NCBI GenBank assembly: GCA_963765625.1
Contig: CAVXXD010000010.1
Span: 248,001-312,000, forward strand
Direction of reading: 5' to 3'
Length of the DNA stretch: 64,000 nt
From: CAVXXD01 sp963765625
Lineage (GTDB): Bacteria; Actinomycetota; Geothermincolia; Geothermincolales; Geothermincolaceae
Positions within the stretch are counted from its first letter, which is position 1. Each line of letters begins with the position of its first letter. A program made the translations under genes and the position numbers. Under the pieces are notes generated by a model, which was not told the origin of the DNA, searched no databases, and worked only from the letters and a program-made list of their open reading frames with translations. Below, in pieces: positions 1 through 8,129 of the stretch.

Positions 1-647
1 TGTGGCTGGAAGAAGCCATGGTGGACGAGACGGTCACCGGTGAAGGCGGCAGCTACTCCTTCGGCGATCTGGAACCCGGCGACTACGTGGTCATGGAAAT
101 CGTGCCGGAAGGCATGTACGCCACTTCTCCGGTGAGTATCGAGGTGAAGCTGGCATACGGCGGCGACGTGACCGGGGTCGACTTCCTCAATGCCCCCCAT
201 GCGTCCATCAGCGGGACCAAGTGGGACGACACCAACGCCGACGGGATCCACCAGTCCACCGAAGCCGGCGTTCCCAACGTCACCATCACCCTGAGCCTGA
301 ACGGTGCCGTCGTGGCCTACGCGATCACCGCGGCTGGCGGGACCTACGTCTTTGACGGGCTGGAGGCAGGCACCTACACGGTGACCGAGACCCTGCCGTC
401 CGGCACCACCAACACCACTCCCGTCAGCGTGACCGTCACCCTGGTTCCCGGGCAGAGCGTAACCGGCATCGACTTCCTCAATGTGGCCGTGGCCGGCGTG
501 GTCATAACGCCCACTACCCCCGCGGCGACTGCGGAGACTCTGCCATATACCGGCTTCAACTTATTCCCCTGGCTGCTGGCTGCGGGCCTGCTGGCCCTGG
601 CCGGGCTTCTGATCCTCACCCTGGGAATGGCTCTGAACCGGCGTTAG
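1..647 (+). CDS. SdrD/B-type surface adhesin with LPYTG sorting signal, 3' part only
   Basis: The gene enters from the left edge; its reading frame is set by codons from base 3. What remains is the end of one and all of another roughly 95-residue B-type repeat, each with a calcium-binding-like loop (KWDDTNADGIHQ) and a YVFDGLEAGTYTVTE-like strand pair. The C-terminus carries TLPYTGFN, a hydrophobic helix and a short NRR tail, which is a sortase cell-wall sorting signal. It is very similar in DNA and protein to the end of the next gene, so the two are tandem duplicates. The sortase just downstream is the likely anchoring enzyme (inference). A strong hairpin follows the stop codon. Confidence 0.88.
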   Translation, partial: WLEEAMVDETVTGEGGSYSFGDLEPGDYVVMEIVPEGMYATSPVSIEVKLAYGGDVTGVDFLNAPHASISGTKWDDTNADGIHQSTEAGVPNVTITLSLNGAVVAYAITAAGGTYVFDGLEAGTYTVTETLPSGTTNTTPVSVTVTLVPGQSVTGIDFLNVAVAGVVITPTTPAATAETLPYTGFNLFPWLLAAGLLALAGLLILTLGMALNRR

Positions 648-671
648 CCGCAAACACGTATTAATGACACC

Positions 672-697
672 GAGGGGCCCCGCTCGCGGGGCCCCTC
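672..697 (+). terminator. Intrinsic terminator-like hairpin
   Basis: A 12-bp perfect GC-rich stem (672-683 with 686-697) lies 24 bases after the adhesin stop. The following T tract is weak (TTC), so termination efficiency is uncertain. Confidence 0.7.
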
Positions 698-1033
698 TTC
701 AACCCCGGGGCTGGTTTACTCCCCGGAAAAATGGTAATAATTGTTAATATCTCGACGAGTGTCCCACCAAGGGCAATAGGGCAAAGGCAGGAACGGAGTT
801 CTTTCCGGCCGGGCTATAGGAGGTGGAACGGGCAGGCGCCGGAAATTTACCGGAGAGGCCGGTTGGCCGCCGGTTGTTAAAATCGACAAGCCAGCATGGA
901 GCAAGCGGCGTTACGTTAATATCATTAATTCATTCCCCAGGGCCTGATTCATCTGTTCATCATTCTTTTTGAAAGCCTCCTGCTCGGGAGCGGAAATGCG
1001 CCGTATCCATGCCGACCGCAAGGAGGTGTGACC
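698..1033. other. 336-bp intergenic leader region, no gene seen
   Basis: I find no convincing coding sequence. A stretch at about 760-835 has complementary ends (CCACC and GGTGG) around AGGGCAA and GGCCGGGCTA elements, faintly like a degenerate c-di-GMP-I aptamer but without its diagnostic core. The last bases hold AGGAGG (1021-1026), the ribosome binding site of the next gene. Confidence 0.5.
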
Positions 1034-3923
1034 ATGAGGGGTCAACGCAGATGTGTTTTCTTATTCTTCGTCCTGGTCATGATGTTCGTGACCATATCGG
1101 CCCCCCTGGGGCCAACCCTGGCCTTCCAGGTACAGAACACCGGCGGCGGAAACGGCGATGCCGGTCCAGGCGCCGCTCAACCGGCTGCACCGGCGACACC
1201 GGCAGCACCGGCATCATCGCCGGGAACGAAGATCCCGGCCTCGCGGCCCGCGGAGGAAGGTGCCGCATACGGCCAGGGGAGCGAAGGGAACACCAGCCTC
1301 GGTGTGACCAAAGACGTCGTCAGCGCAACCGCGTTCAAGGCCGCGGATCATCCTGAGAAAGTGCGCTTCTACCGGCTACATCGAAATGTGGGAAGGCGAG
1401 AACGCCCGGGTCGCCTTTACCATCGACGTTGACGCGGTCTATTCCAACTTTTATAACATTTCCGGCAACGTCTACATCACCAACACCGGGGGGTTTCCGG
1501 CTTGCGTCACCGGGGTCAAGGATACCGTGCGGTACAAGACCTCCAGTTCCGGCTGGCTTTCCGCCGTGACCAGCGTAACCACGGAGGTTCCCGGCGTCAT
1601 CCCCGTGGGTGGGCCGTACGCCTATCCCTACTCCGGGACCTTCTACCTGCCGCTCCCGCTGGATTCAGTGACGGCCATGAGCAACAAGATCGAGATCACC
1701 ATCAGCAACTGCAGCCAACCGGAGACGCCGACCTTCTGTTGCGTCCAGGATTTCACCAAGCCCTCATACGCCGCCCCGGGGACCATGGTCCTGGAAGACG
1801 TCGAGAAGATCGTCCCAGCCTCAGGCTTGAGCTGTGTCACTGATTCCGTGACCATCAACGGGGCCCCCGCCTCATCGTCCGGCCCCTGGCAACTGGACAT
1901 GTCCGGGGCTCCGTTCAAGGTTGTGGTCACCAGGACCCTGACGGGGGAAGAAGCCGGCGAGTATGCCCTGTGCAACACCGCCAATGCCGGTGAGGCTTGC
2001 TCCCAGGCCGACGTTTATATCCTGGTCAGGGAGAAGCCCGGCAAGAAGATCTCGGGCCACAAGTACGAGGACCTGGATTGCGACGGCGCACTCGACCCGG
2101 GCGAGCCGGGCGTTGCCGGCTGGGCCATCACCCTGAACGGCTTTACGACGGTCCTCACCGACGCCAACGGCTACTACGAGTTTACCTGCCTGCCATGCGG
2201 CATCTACCTCGTCAGCGAAGAGCATCGGGCTGGCTGGCACAACACCACTCCCGACCTCGCCTCGGTGGACCTGATGTGTTCGAACACCGGCACGGCCGAC
2301 TTCCTTAACTACCGGGAAGGCAATATTTCGGGCCACAAGTACGAGGACCTGGACGGAGACGGTGCGCTGGATCCGGGTGAACCCGGTGTTCCCGGCTGGG
2401 AAGTCACTCTGACCACCCCCTGCGGGTTGTCGGTGACCACCCTGACCGACAATAACGGTTACTACCGGTTCTGCAACCTCGCGTGCGGCGACTACCAGGT
2501 AACGGAAGGCAAGCGGAATGGCTGGTATCCCACCAGCGACAGCGAAGCCGGTGTCCACCTGGACAGCGGCAGCTCCGCGGTGATCGACTTCCTCAACAGC
2601 CGCAAGGGCAAGATCACCGGCCATAAGTACGAGGACCTGGACGGTGACGGTACGCTGGACCCGGGTGAACCCGGTGTTCCCGGCTGGGAGATCTGGCTCA
2701 ACGGCGAAGGCCCCTACCTCACCGATACCAACGGGTACTTCGAATTCACCTGCCTGAGGTGCGGCGACTACCTGCTGCGCGAGGGCAGCGTGGAAGGCTG
2801 GTACCCCACCGGTGCCACCGAGGTCAACATCCACCTGGAAAGCAACGGATCCTTCGTGGCCGACTTCCTCAACAGTCGCATGGGGAGGATCAGCGGCTGG
2901 AAGTATGAGGACCCCGACCGCGACGGCGTCCATGACGACGGCGAGCCGCCGATGCCAGGCGTGACTATCGAGCTCCGGGACAAGGACGGTGCTTTCATCG
3001 ATTCCACCGTGACCGTCGCCGGCGGCTACTTCGAGTTCGCGGGGCTCGCAGCCGGTGAGTACATCGTGGCCGAGCTGGTGCCGGACGGTTACGCTCCCAC
3101 CGTCCCGCCCGAAACGGCGGTCAACCTGGCCTCCGGCGGTTCTGTTGAAGTGATGTTTCTTAATGCCGAGACCCATTGCTCCATCTCCGGCACCAAGTGG
3201 GACGACCTGGACGGAGACGGCATCGCCGGGGCTTCCGAATCAGGCTTAGAAGGCATAACCATCCAGTTATGGTCCGGTGACACGCTGGTAGAGACGACGA
3301 TCACCGGGATCGACGGAAAATATCTTATCGGCGGGATCGAGCCGGGGGATTACCTGGTCCGTGAAGTCGTGCCTGGGGGGATGTACGCCACCTCCCCGAC
3401 TGACATCACCGTCGTCCTGGAACCGGGCGAGGACGTGACCGGCGTCGACTTCCTCAACGCCCGTCACGGGTCCATCAGCGGGACCAAGTGGGACGACCCC
3501 GATGCCGACGGTGTCCACCAGGCCACCGAAGCCGGCGTCCCCGGCGTGACCATCACCCTGAGCAGGAACGGTGCCACCCTGGCCACCGCGACTACGGCCG
3601 CCGGCGGGACCTACAACTTTGGCGGGCTGGCCGCCGGCAAGTACACGGTGACCGAGACCCTGCCGTCCGGCTTCGCCAACACCACCCCCGTCAGCGTCTT
3701 CGTGACCGTGATTACCGGGCAGGACGTGATCGGCGTCGACTTCCTCAACGTGGCGGTGGCCGGCGAGGTTATAACGCCCGCGGCCACCCCGACTACTACA
3801 ACGGGAACGGAAACCATGCCCTACACCGGGTTCGACCTGATCCCCTGGTTGCTGACGGCGGGCCTGCTGGCCCTGGCCGGGCTGCTGATCCTCACTCTGG
3901 GCGTGGCGCTGAACGGGCATTAA
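1034..3923 (+). CDS. Large SdrD/B-type surface adhesin with MPYTG sorting signal (frameshifted)
   Basis: The start is ATG 1034, seven bases after AGGAGG; it gives a signal peptide (RRCVFLFFVLVMMFVTISA) and a Pro/Ala-rich linker. The frame is lost near 1365-1375, and a second frame carries on (GYIEMWEGENARVAF) to 3923; one extra base explains the break. The mature protein has an N-terminal domain of about 200 residues with several cysteines. About six B-type repeats follow, starting near 2043, 2325, 2610, 2886, 3180 and 3468, most with an ISGHKYEDLDGDG-like calcium loop. The end is MPYTGFD, a hydrophobic helix and a very short tail lacking the usual arginines. Function: covalently anchored adhesin or stalk protein (inference). 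Confidence 0.85.
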
Positions 3924-3944
3924 CCGCGAACTTGTTCCGATGTC

Positions 3945-3970
3945 GAAAGGCCCCGTTCGCGGGGCCTTTC
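3945..3970 (+). terminator. Intrinsic terminator hairpin
   Basis: An 11-bp perfect stem (3945-3955 with 3960-3970) encloses a TTCG tetraloop just after the adhesin stop. It is followed by a T-containing tract (CTCTGTTTTC). Confidence 0.75.
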
Positions 3971-4013
3971 CTCTGTTTTCTCACATCCACGGCACCAGGT
4001 AAGAACGATTCTG

Positions 4014-4019
4014 TATAAT
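4014..4019 (+). promoter_or_regulatory. Minus-10 box of the sortase gene; apparently leaderless transcript
   Basis: A perfect TATAAT ends seven bases before the sortase ATG at 4027, so the predicted first transcribed base is at or next to the A of ATG. No Shine-Dalgarno sequence is present upstream of this ATG, and no clear minus-35 box is visible. Confidence 0.55.
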
Positions 4020-4026
4020 TGTTCCT

Positions 4027-4656
4027 ATGGACGAGAAGAAGCATAGACATGTCGTCACCCGCATCCTGATTTTCGGAGGGCTTGCGCTCATCCTCATCGG
4101 TGCCCTCATAGCCGTGGGCGTAAGGATCTACATCTGGGGGACCAACCGGATCGCGTCAGAGTCTCAGGAAGATCTTTTCCGGCAGTGGGAAGAGGAACCC
4201 GCGGACCTCTCTACGCCGCCACTCCCGGGTGAGCCGGCCCTGCACATCGTCATCCCTTCGATCGAGGTGGATTCCATAGTGGTCGAACTCTCGGCGCTGA
4301 ACGACCTCGAGAACCTCAGTCGCGGACCCGGTCACATACCCGGAACCGCATACCCGGGCGAAACCGGCAACGTGGTGCTCTCGGGTCACCGCACCACCTA
4401 TGGCGCGCCTTTCAACCGCATCGACGAGCTGGCGCCAGGTGACGAGATCTATCTCTACACCTCATCGGGCAAGTACATCTACAACGTCAGCGAGCAATTT
4501 ACCGTGGACCCGACCGATCTGAGCGTGCTCGACCAGGAAGGGCCGGCACGCCTGACCCTCACCAGCTGCCACCCCGAGTTCAGCGCCCGGCAACGCATTG
4601 TGGTGGTCTCCTTCCTGGCCGGCACCGAAGGGCTGGTGGCGGCTGGCCCGGAATAA
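4027..4656 (+). CDS. Sortase, class E-like transpeptidase
   Basis: A 209-residue protein with one N-terminal membrane anchor (about residues 12-34) and an extracellular sortase fold. The catalytic triad is visible as His in LSGHRTTYG, Cys in LTLTSCHPEFS and Arg in SARQRIV. The TSCHP...ARQR pattern is closest to the actinobacterial class E/D sortases. Sortases cut at LPXTG-like signals and join the protein to peptidoglycan precursor. Three genes around it encode proteins ending in LPYTG or MPYTG, so they are its probable substrates (inference). It appears to be transcribed from its own leaderless promoter between two adhesin genes. Confidence 0.93.
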   Translation: MDEKKHRHVVTRILIFGGLALILIGALIAVGVRIYIWGTNRIASESQEDLFRQWEEEPADLSTPPLPGEPALHIVIPSIEVDSIVVELSALNDLENLSRGPGHIPGTAYPGETGNVVLSGHRTTYGAPFNRIDELAPGDEIYLYTSSGKYIYNVSEQFTVDPTDLSVLDQEGPARLTLTSCHPEFSARQRIVVVSFLAGTEGLVAAGPE

Positions 4657-4665
4657 AGTGAAATC

Positions 4666-4720
4666 GTAACAATAACGTAACCCTTGTTACACTGACATTT
4701 CCATGCTAACGTAGTACAAT
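4666..4720 (+). promoter_or_regulatory. Promoter with adjacent operator-like dyad for the 4928 adhesin
   Basis: CTGACA (4692-4697), a 17-bp spacer and TACAAT (4715-4720) form a good sigma-70-type promoter. Abutting the minus-35 box is a perfect dyad, GTAACAA (4666-4672), N11, TTGTTAC (4684-4690), placed where an activator or repressor would bind. The protein that binds is unknown. Confidence 0.6.
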
Positions 4721-4726
4721 TTATTT

Positions 4727-4888
4727 AAAGCCGAGGGTTAATCCTCATGAAGCACTGACAAAAAAATACGGGATTTTGAGGATCGATGGGGTGCAAAGAT
4801 CCGCAGTCCGTTTCTGGTCACCAGGGATTGCGGGGAGCCAATGGTGAAACCGACCCGATCATGTGAGATGAACATGGTCGGTTTTTTA
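4727..4888 (+). ncRNA. Structured leader RNA with terminator, candidate riboswitch of unassigned class
   Basis: Between the predicted start point and the adhesin lie nested hairpins: GGATC/GATCC (4780-4784 with 4798-4802) and GCAGUCC/GGAUUGC (4803-4809 with 4825-4831) enclosing CUGG/CCAG. These are followed at once by GGGGAGCCAA and GGUGAAACC (4832-4851). That pairing of motifs resembles the 5' half of c-di-AMP (ydaO) aptamers, but the characteristic 3' half is missing. The last motif overlaps the 5' arm of an intrinsic terminator, the usual design of an on/off expression platform. Class assignment is uncertain; a control role is well supported. Confidence 0.5.
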
Positions 4889-4890
4889 TT
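4847..4890 (+). terminator. Intrinsic terminator in the leader of the 4928 adhesin
   Basis: AAACCGACC (4847-4855) pairs with GGTCGGTTT (4876-4884), and the run of T continues to 4887. It lies 40 bases before the gene start and so would end transcription unless prevented. Confidence 0.8.
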
Positions 4891-4927
4891 TGGATAATAA
4901 CCAAGAACAGATCCGGAGGTGGATCGA

Positions 4928-7735
4928 ATGCGTGGAACAAAGAGAGTCGTATCTGTTATCTCGATACTCTCGCTACTTATCGTAAATCTCGTCACGTTTG
5001 GGCTCCTGACATCGTCTGCGTACGAGATACAGTCCGGTGCGCCGTCAACGGAAACCAGCAGCGGCCAGGAAAGCACCGACACCAGGCAACCGGCGGTGGT
5101 GACGCCGGCAGCGACGAGTTCGGCCAGCAACAGCAGCACCACAAAGAGGGACGACACTATAGATGACGGCGAAAGGGACGGTTCGGCCTATAAGTATGGT
5201 TGGATCAATGGGTTCAAGTACGAAGACCTGAACGGCGATGGCGATCACGACCCTGGCGAACCGGGACTCGAGGGCGTGGAATTCAATGCCCACTTTGAAT
5301 GGGCATGGAACATCACCTGGGACATAGACCCTCAACCCAGGTTCTCGGACGCAAACGGGAGCTTTGCCTGGGAAGCCTTGATGTTTAATGGAGCATGGTG
5401 CCCCTATTGGACGGTGACCGAGAGCCAGATGAGCGGTTATTACAACACGACGCCCACCGAGGTTCAGGCAATAGTCCCCTTCCATGCAGCGGCTTACGTC
5501 GAATTCGGTAACACCCGCTACGTGAAGATCTTCGGCTACAAGTGGAACGACCTCAACAAGGACGGCGTATGGCAAGACAGCGTCGAGCCTCCCCTCGAGG
5601 GTGTGACCATCGAACTGCGCGACGGCAACGGCACCCTTATAGCCACCACCACTACGGGCCCCAACGGTTACTACGAATTCACCGGCCTGAAAATCGATGA
5701 CTACACCGTGTCCGAAGTAGTCCCCGCCGGTTTCCAGCCGACCACGCCGGTTGCGGTCAATGTGACGGGACTGACATCGGGCGAGGAACGCCGGGTGGAT
5801 TTCGGCAACGGACGGGATTTGGGCAGGATCTTCGGCTACAAGTGGGAAGAGAACCTCAGCGGCACTAACCAGTATCCCGCTTCCAGCATCGCTCCCCTCG
5901 GGGGCGTGACCATCGAACTGAGCCAGAACGGCAGCGTCATAGCCACCACTACGACGGCCGCCAATGGTTTCTACGAATTCACCGGCCTGGCCGCCGGTGT
6001 CTATACCGTATCCGAAGTGGTCCCGGGCGGCTACAAGGCGGTATGGGCGGTTTCGGTCGACGTGACCCTGCCCGCCGGAGGGGAACAGCAGGTGGACTTC
6101 AAGAACACCAGGATCGTCGGGTCCATATCCGGGACCAAGTGGGTAGACAGCGACGCCGATGGCGATGCGGCTGGCGAGAACCCTCTCGAGGGCGTGACCA
6201 TCGAGCTGTGGCTGAACGGGGCCCTGGTCGCCTCCACGGTCACTGATGCCGGCGGCCACTACGCATTCTACGGCCTGGGTGCCGGTGACTATACCGTGAC
6301 CGAAGTGGTCCCCGCCGGCATGTACCCGACCTGGCCGGAAAGCCTTAGCGTGACCCTGGCGGAAGGCGAGGACCGCACCGGTGTGGATTTCCTCAACGCG
6401 CCATACGGAAAGATCTTCGGCTATAAGTGGGACGACCTCAACGGAAACGCCACCAACGACTCCGGTGACGACCCCGTGGAAGGCGTGACCATCGAACTCA
6501 GCCAGAACGGCAGCGTCATAGCCACCACGATCACGAACGCTGAAGGCTACTACGAATTCACCGGCCTGAAAGCCGGGGACTACGTCGTTTCCGAAATCGT
6601 CCCCGACGGCTGGAACGCGATCTGGCCGGTTTCAGTCGAAGTCAACGAGCTGCTGCCGGGCGAAGCCCGCGAGGTGGATTTCCTCAACGACCCCGGCCGC
6701 CTCGTCGGGTCCATATCCGGGACCAAGTGGCTTGACAGCGACGCCGATGGCGATGCGGCTGGTGAGAGCCCCCTCGCGGGTGTGACCATCCAGCTCTGGA
6801 TAGGAACCGAGCTGCAAGCTACGACGACCACCGCCGCCGATGGCACTTACCTGTTCGAGAACCTTCCCGCCGGCGACTACGTGGTCATGGAAGTGGTGCC
6901 CACCAGCATGTACCCGACTTCCACCACCAGCATCCCCGTCACCCTGGCGGAAGGTGAACACCGCACCGGCGTCGATTTCCTCAACGCGCCGTACGGGACC
7001 ATCAACGGCCACAAGTGGGACGACACCAGCGGCGATGGTGTACACGCCGAGGACGGCACTGAACCAGGGGTTAAGAACATCACCATAACCCTTTCGCGGG
7101 ATGGCATGGTCGACCAGGTAACCACCACTGACGACAACGGCTTCTACGAATTCCTGAAACTGGAACCGGGAGATTACACCGTGACCGAAACGCTTCCTTC
7201 CGGGACCACGAACACTACACCGTTGAGCGTGACGGTTACACTTGATCCGGGTGAGACGGAGACGGTTGACTTCCTCAATACAGCCGTACTGGAGAACGTG
7301 CTCGGCAGCGTCACGGCGATCAAGTTCTACGACAAAAACGGGAATGCGGCCAAGGACAGCGGCGAAGCCCTTGAAGCCGGCGTCACCATTCAGGTGACGG
7401 GCACGAAGCTGGACGGCTCCGCTTACTCGGAGAGCCAGGTCACCGGCACCAGCGGGGAAGTAACATTCGCCAACCTCGACCTGGGGACCTACACGGTCAA
7501 ACTGACCAAGAACCTCAGCGGATACTATATGACCACTAGTTCCCAGTTCAGCGTGACATTAACCGTAGCGGACCCGGATCAAACCGTATACTTCGGCAAC
7601 AACAACACCAGTACACTTCCTTACACGGGAATAAATCAGTCGGGATGGTACATGATAGCCGCCGCGATCATGCTGATCGGCCTCTTCGCCATGCTGCTGG
7701 GAGTTTTCCGCAATCTGGCGATGAACGACAAATAA
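4928..7735 (+). CDS. Large SdrD/B-type surface adhesin with LPYTG sorting signal
   Basis: The start is ATG 4928, seven bases after GGAGGT (4915-4920); a GTG at 4919 overlaps the ribosome binding site and is less likely. The roughly 935-residue protein has a signal peptide (VVSVISILSLLIVNLVTFGL) and a Ser/Thr-rich linker. About eight B-type repeats follow, starting near 5203, 5518, 5818, 6118, 6406, 6700, 6994 and 7300, most with a KWDDLNGN-like acidic loop. The end is STLPYTGIN, a membrane helix and a short tail. The frame is intact, unlike its neighbour. Expression appears to depend on the structured leader and terminator upstream. Likely role: sortase-anchored stalk or adhesin. Confidence 0.9.
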   Translation: MRGTKRVVSVISILSLLIVNLVTFGLLTSSAYEIQSGAPSTETSSGQESTDTRQPAVVTPAATSSASNSSTTKRDDTIDDGERDGSAYKYGWINGFKYEDLNGDGDHDPGEPGLEGVEFNAHFEWAWNITWDIDPQPRFSDANGSFAWEALMFNGAWCPYWTVTESQMSGYYNTTPTEVQAIVPFHAAAYVEFGNTRYVKIFGYKWNDLNKDGVWQDSVEPPLEGVTIELRDGNGTLIATTTTGPNGYYEFTGLKIDDYTVSEVVPAGFQPTTPVAVNVTGLTSGEERRVDFGNGRDLGRIFGYKWEENLSGTNQYPASSIAPLGGVTIELSQNGSVIATTTTAANGFYEFTGLAAGVYTVSEVVPGGYKAVWAVSVDVTLPAGGEQQVDFKNTRIVGSISGTKWVDSDADGDAAGENPLEGVTIELWLNGALVASTVTDAGGHYAFYGLGAGDYTVTEVVPAGMYPTWPESLSVTLAEGEDRTGVDFLNAPYGKIFGYKWDDLNGNATNDSGDDPVEGVTIELSQNGSVIATTITNAEGYYEFTGLKAGDYVVSEIVPDGWNAIWPVSVEVNELLPGEAREVDFLNDPGRLVGSISGTKWLDSDADGDAAGESPLAGVTIQLWIGTELQATTTTAADGTYLFENLPAGDYVVMEVVPTSMYPTSTTSIPVTLAEGEHRTGVDFLNAPYGTINGHKWDDTSGDGVHAEDGTEPGVKNITITLSRDGMVDQVTTTDDNGFYEFLKLEPGDYTVTETLPSGTTNTTPLSVTVTLDPGETETVDFLNTAVLENVLGSVTAIKFYDKNGNAAKDSGEALEAGVTIQVTGTKLDGSAYSESQVTGTSGEVTFANLDLGTYTVKLTKNLSGYYMTTSSQFSVTLTVADPDQTVYFGNNNTSTLPYTGINQSGWYMIAAAIMLIGLFAMLLGVFRNLAMNDK

Positions 7736-7780
7736 ATATCGGCACATAGCCCATCGGGCTTTATAGCCGCAAAGCGTTTC

Positions 7781-7804
7781 AGGGACGGGCTCCGGCCCGT
7801 CCCT
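7781..7804 (+). terminator. Intrinsic terminator-like hairpin
   Basis: A 10-bp perfect stem AGGGACGGGC/GCCCGTCCCT with a four-base loop lies 45 bases after the adhesin stop. It is followed by AATAATTT. Confidence 0.65.
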
Positions 7805-7866
7805 AATAATTTGACTTTTCCCGGAAAAACGCCTGGAAAAGTTTTTTACTTTTTTCCTGATTTCGC

Positions 7867-7894
7867 TAAAGTCCGCCATGGCCCGGTCCGATAA
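7867..7894 (+). promoter_or_regulatory. Sigma-28 (FliA/SigD)-like promoter upstream of the riboswitch
   Basis: TAAA (7867-7870), 16 bases, then TCCGATAA (7887-7894) closely matches the motility sigma pattern TAAA-N15-GCCGATAA. The predicted start near 7901 lies just before the c-di-GMP aptamer. No flagellar gene or sigma-28 gene is in the window. Confidence 0.45.
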
Positions 7895-7917
7895 AAGAAG
7901 TGAAATTGAAAATCGAG

Positions 7918-8012
7918 CAAGGTGCAAAGGGCAAACTCTTCCGAAAGGAGAGGACGCAAAGCCAGGGGTCTAAAGCCGCGAGAGCGGTCATGATAGCCGG
8001 GCTACCACCTCA
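7918..8012 (+). ncRNA. c-di-GMP-I (GEMM-I) riboswitch aptamer
   Basis: The diagnostic GEMM-I elements occur in order: GGGCAAAC (7929-7936), a GAAA tetraloop capping a stem (CUUCCGAAAGGAG), GGACGCAAAGCC, the tetraloop-receptor element GUCUAAAGC, and AGCCGGGCUACC. The closing stem AGGTG (7920-7924) pairs with CACCT (8006-8010). An intrinsic terminator follows, so c-di-GMP probably controls read-through into the CAP-domain gene. Whether it turns the gene on or off cannot be decided by eye. Confidence 0.93.
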
Positions 8013-8021
8013 CAAGGTCAC

Positions 8022-8058
8022 AAAAGAGCCCTTTCCAGATCAGATGGAAAGGGCTTTT
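8022..8058 (+). terminator. Expression-platform terminator of the c-di-GMP riboswitch
   Basis: A long stem built on AGCCCTTTCC and GGAAAGGGCT, followed by TTTT, begins about ten bases after the aptamer and lies some 70 bases before the gene it would control. Confidence 0.85.
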
Positions 8059-8129
8059 CCCGTAAAAGGGGACCACCCGCAGGAAGAACTGCCCGGAGCC
8101 ACAGCTCGTAGAGGAGAAAGAAGAGCAAG

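Noticed and set aside
744..850. Second c-di-GMP riboswitch upstream of the 1034 adhesin
   Set aside because: It has AGGGCAA and GGCCGGGCTA elements and a possible closing stem, but lacks the GGACGCAAAGCC core and the tetraloop receptor.
4727..4888. Firm call of a c-di-AMP (ydaO) riboswitch
   Set aside because: Only the 5'-half motifs are visible; the second half of the aptamer is missing before the terminator.
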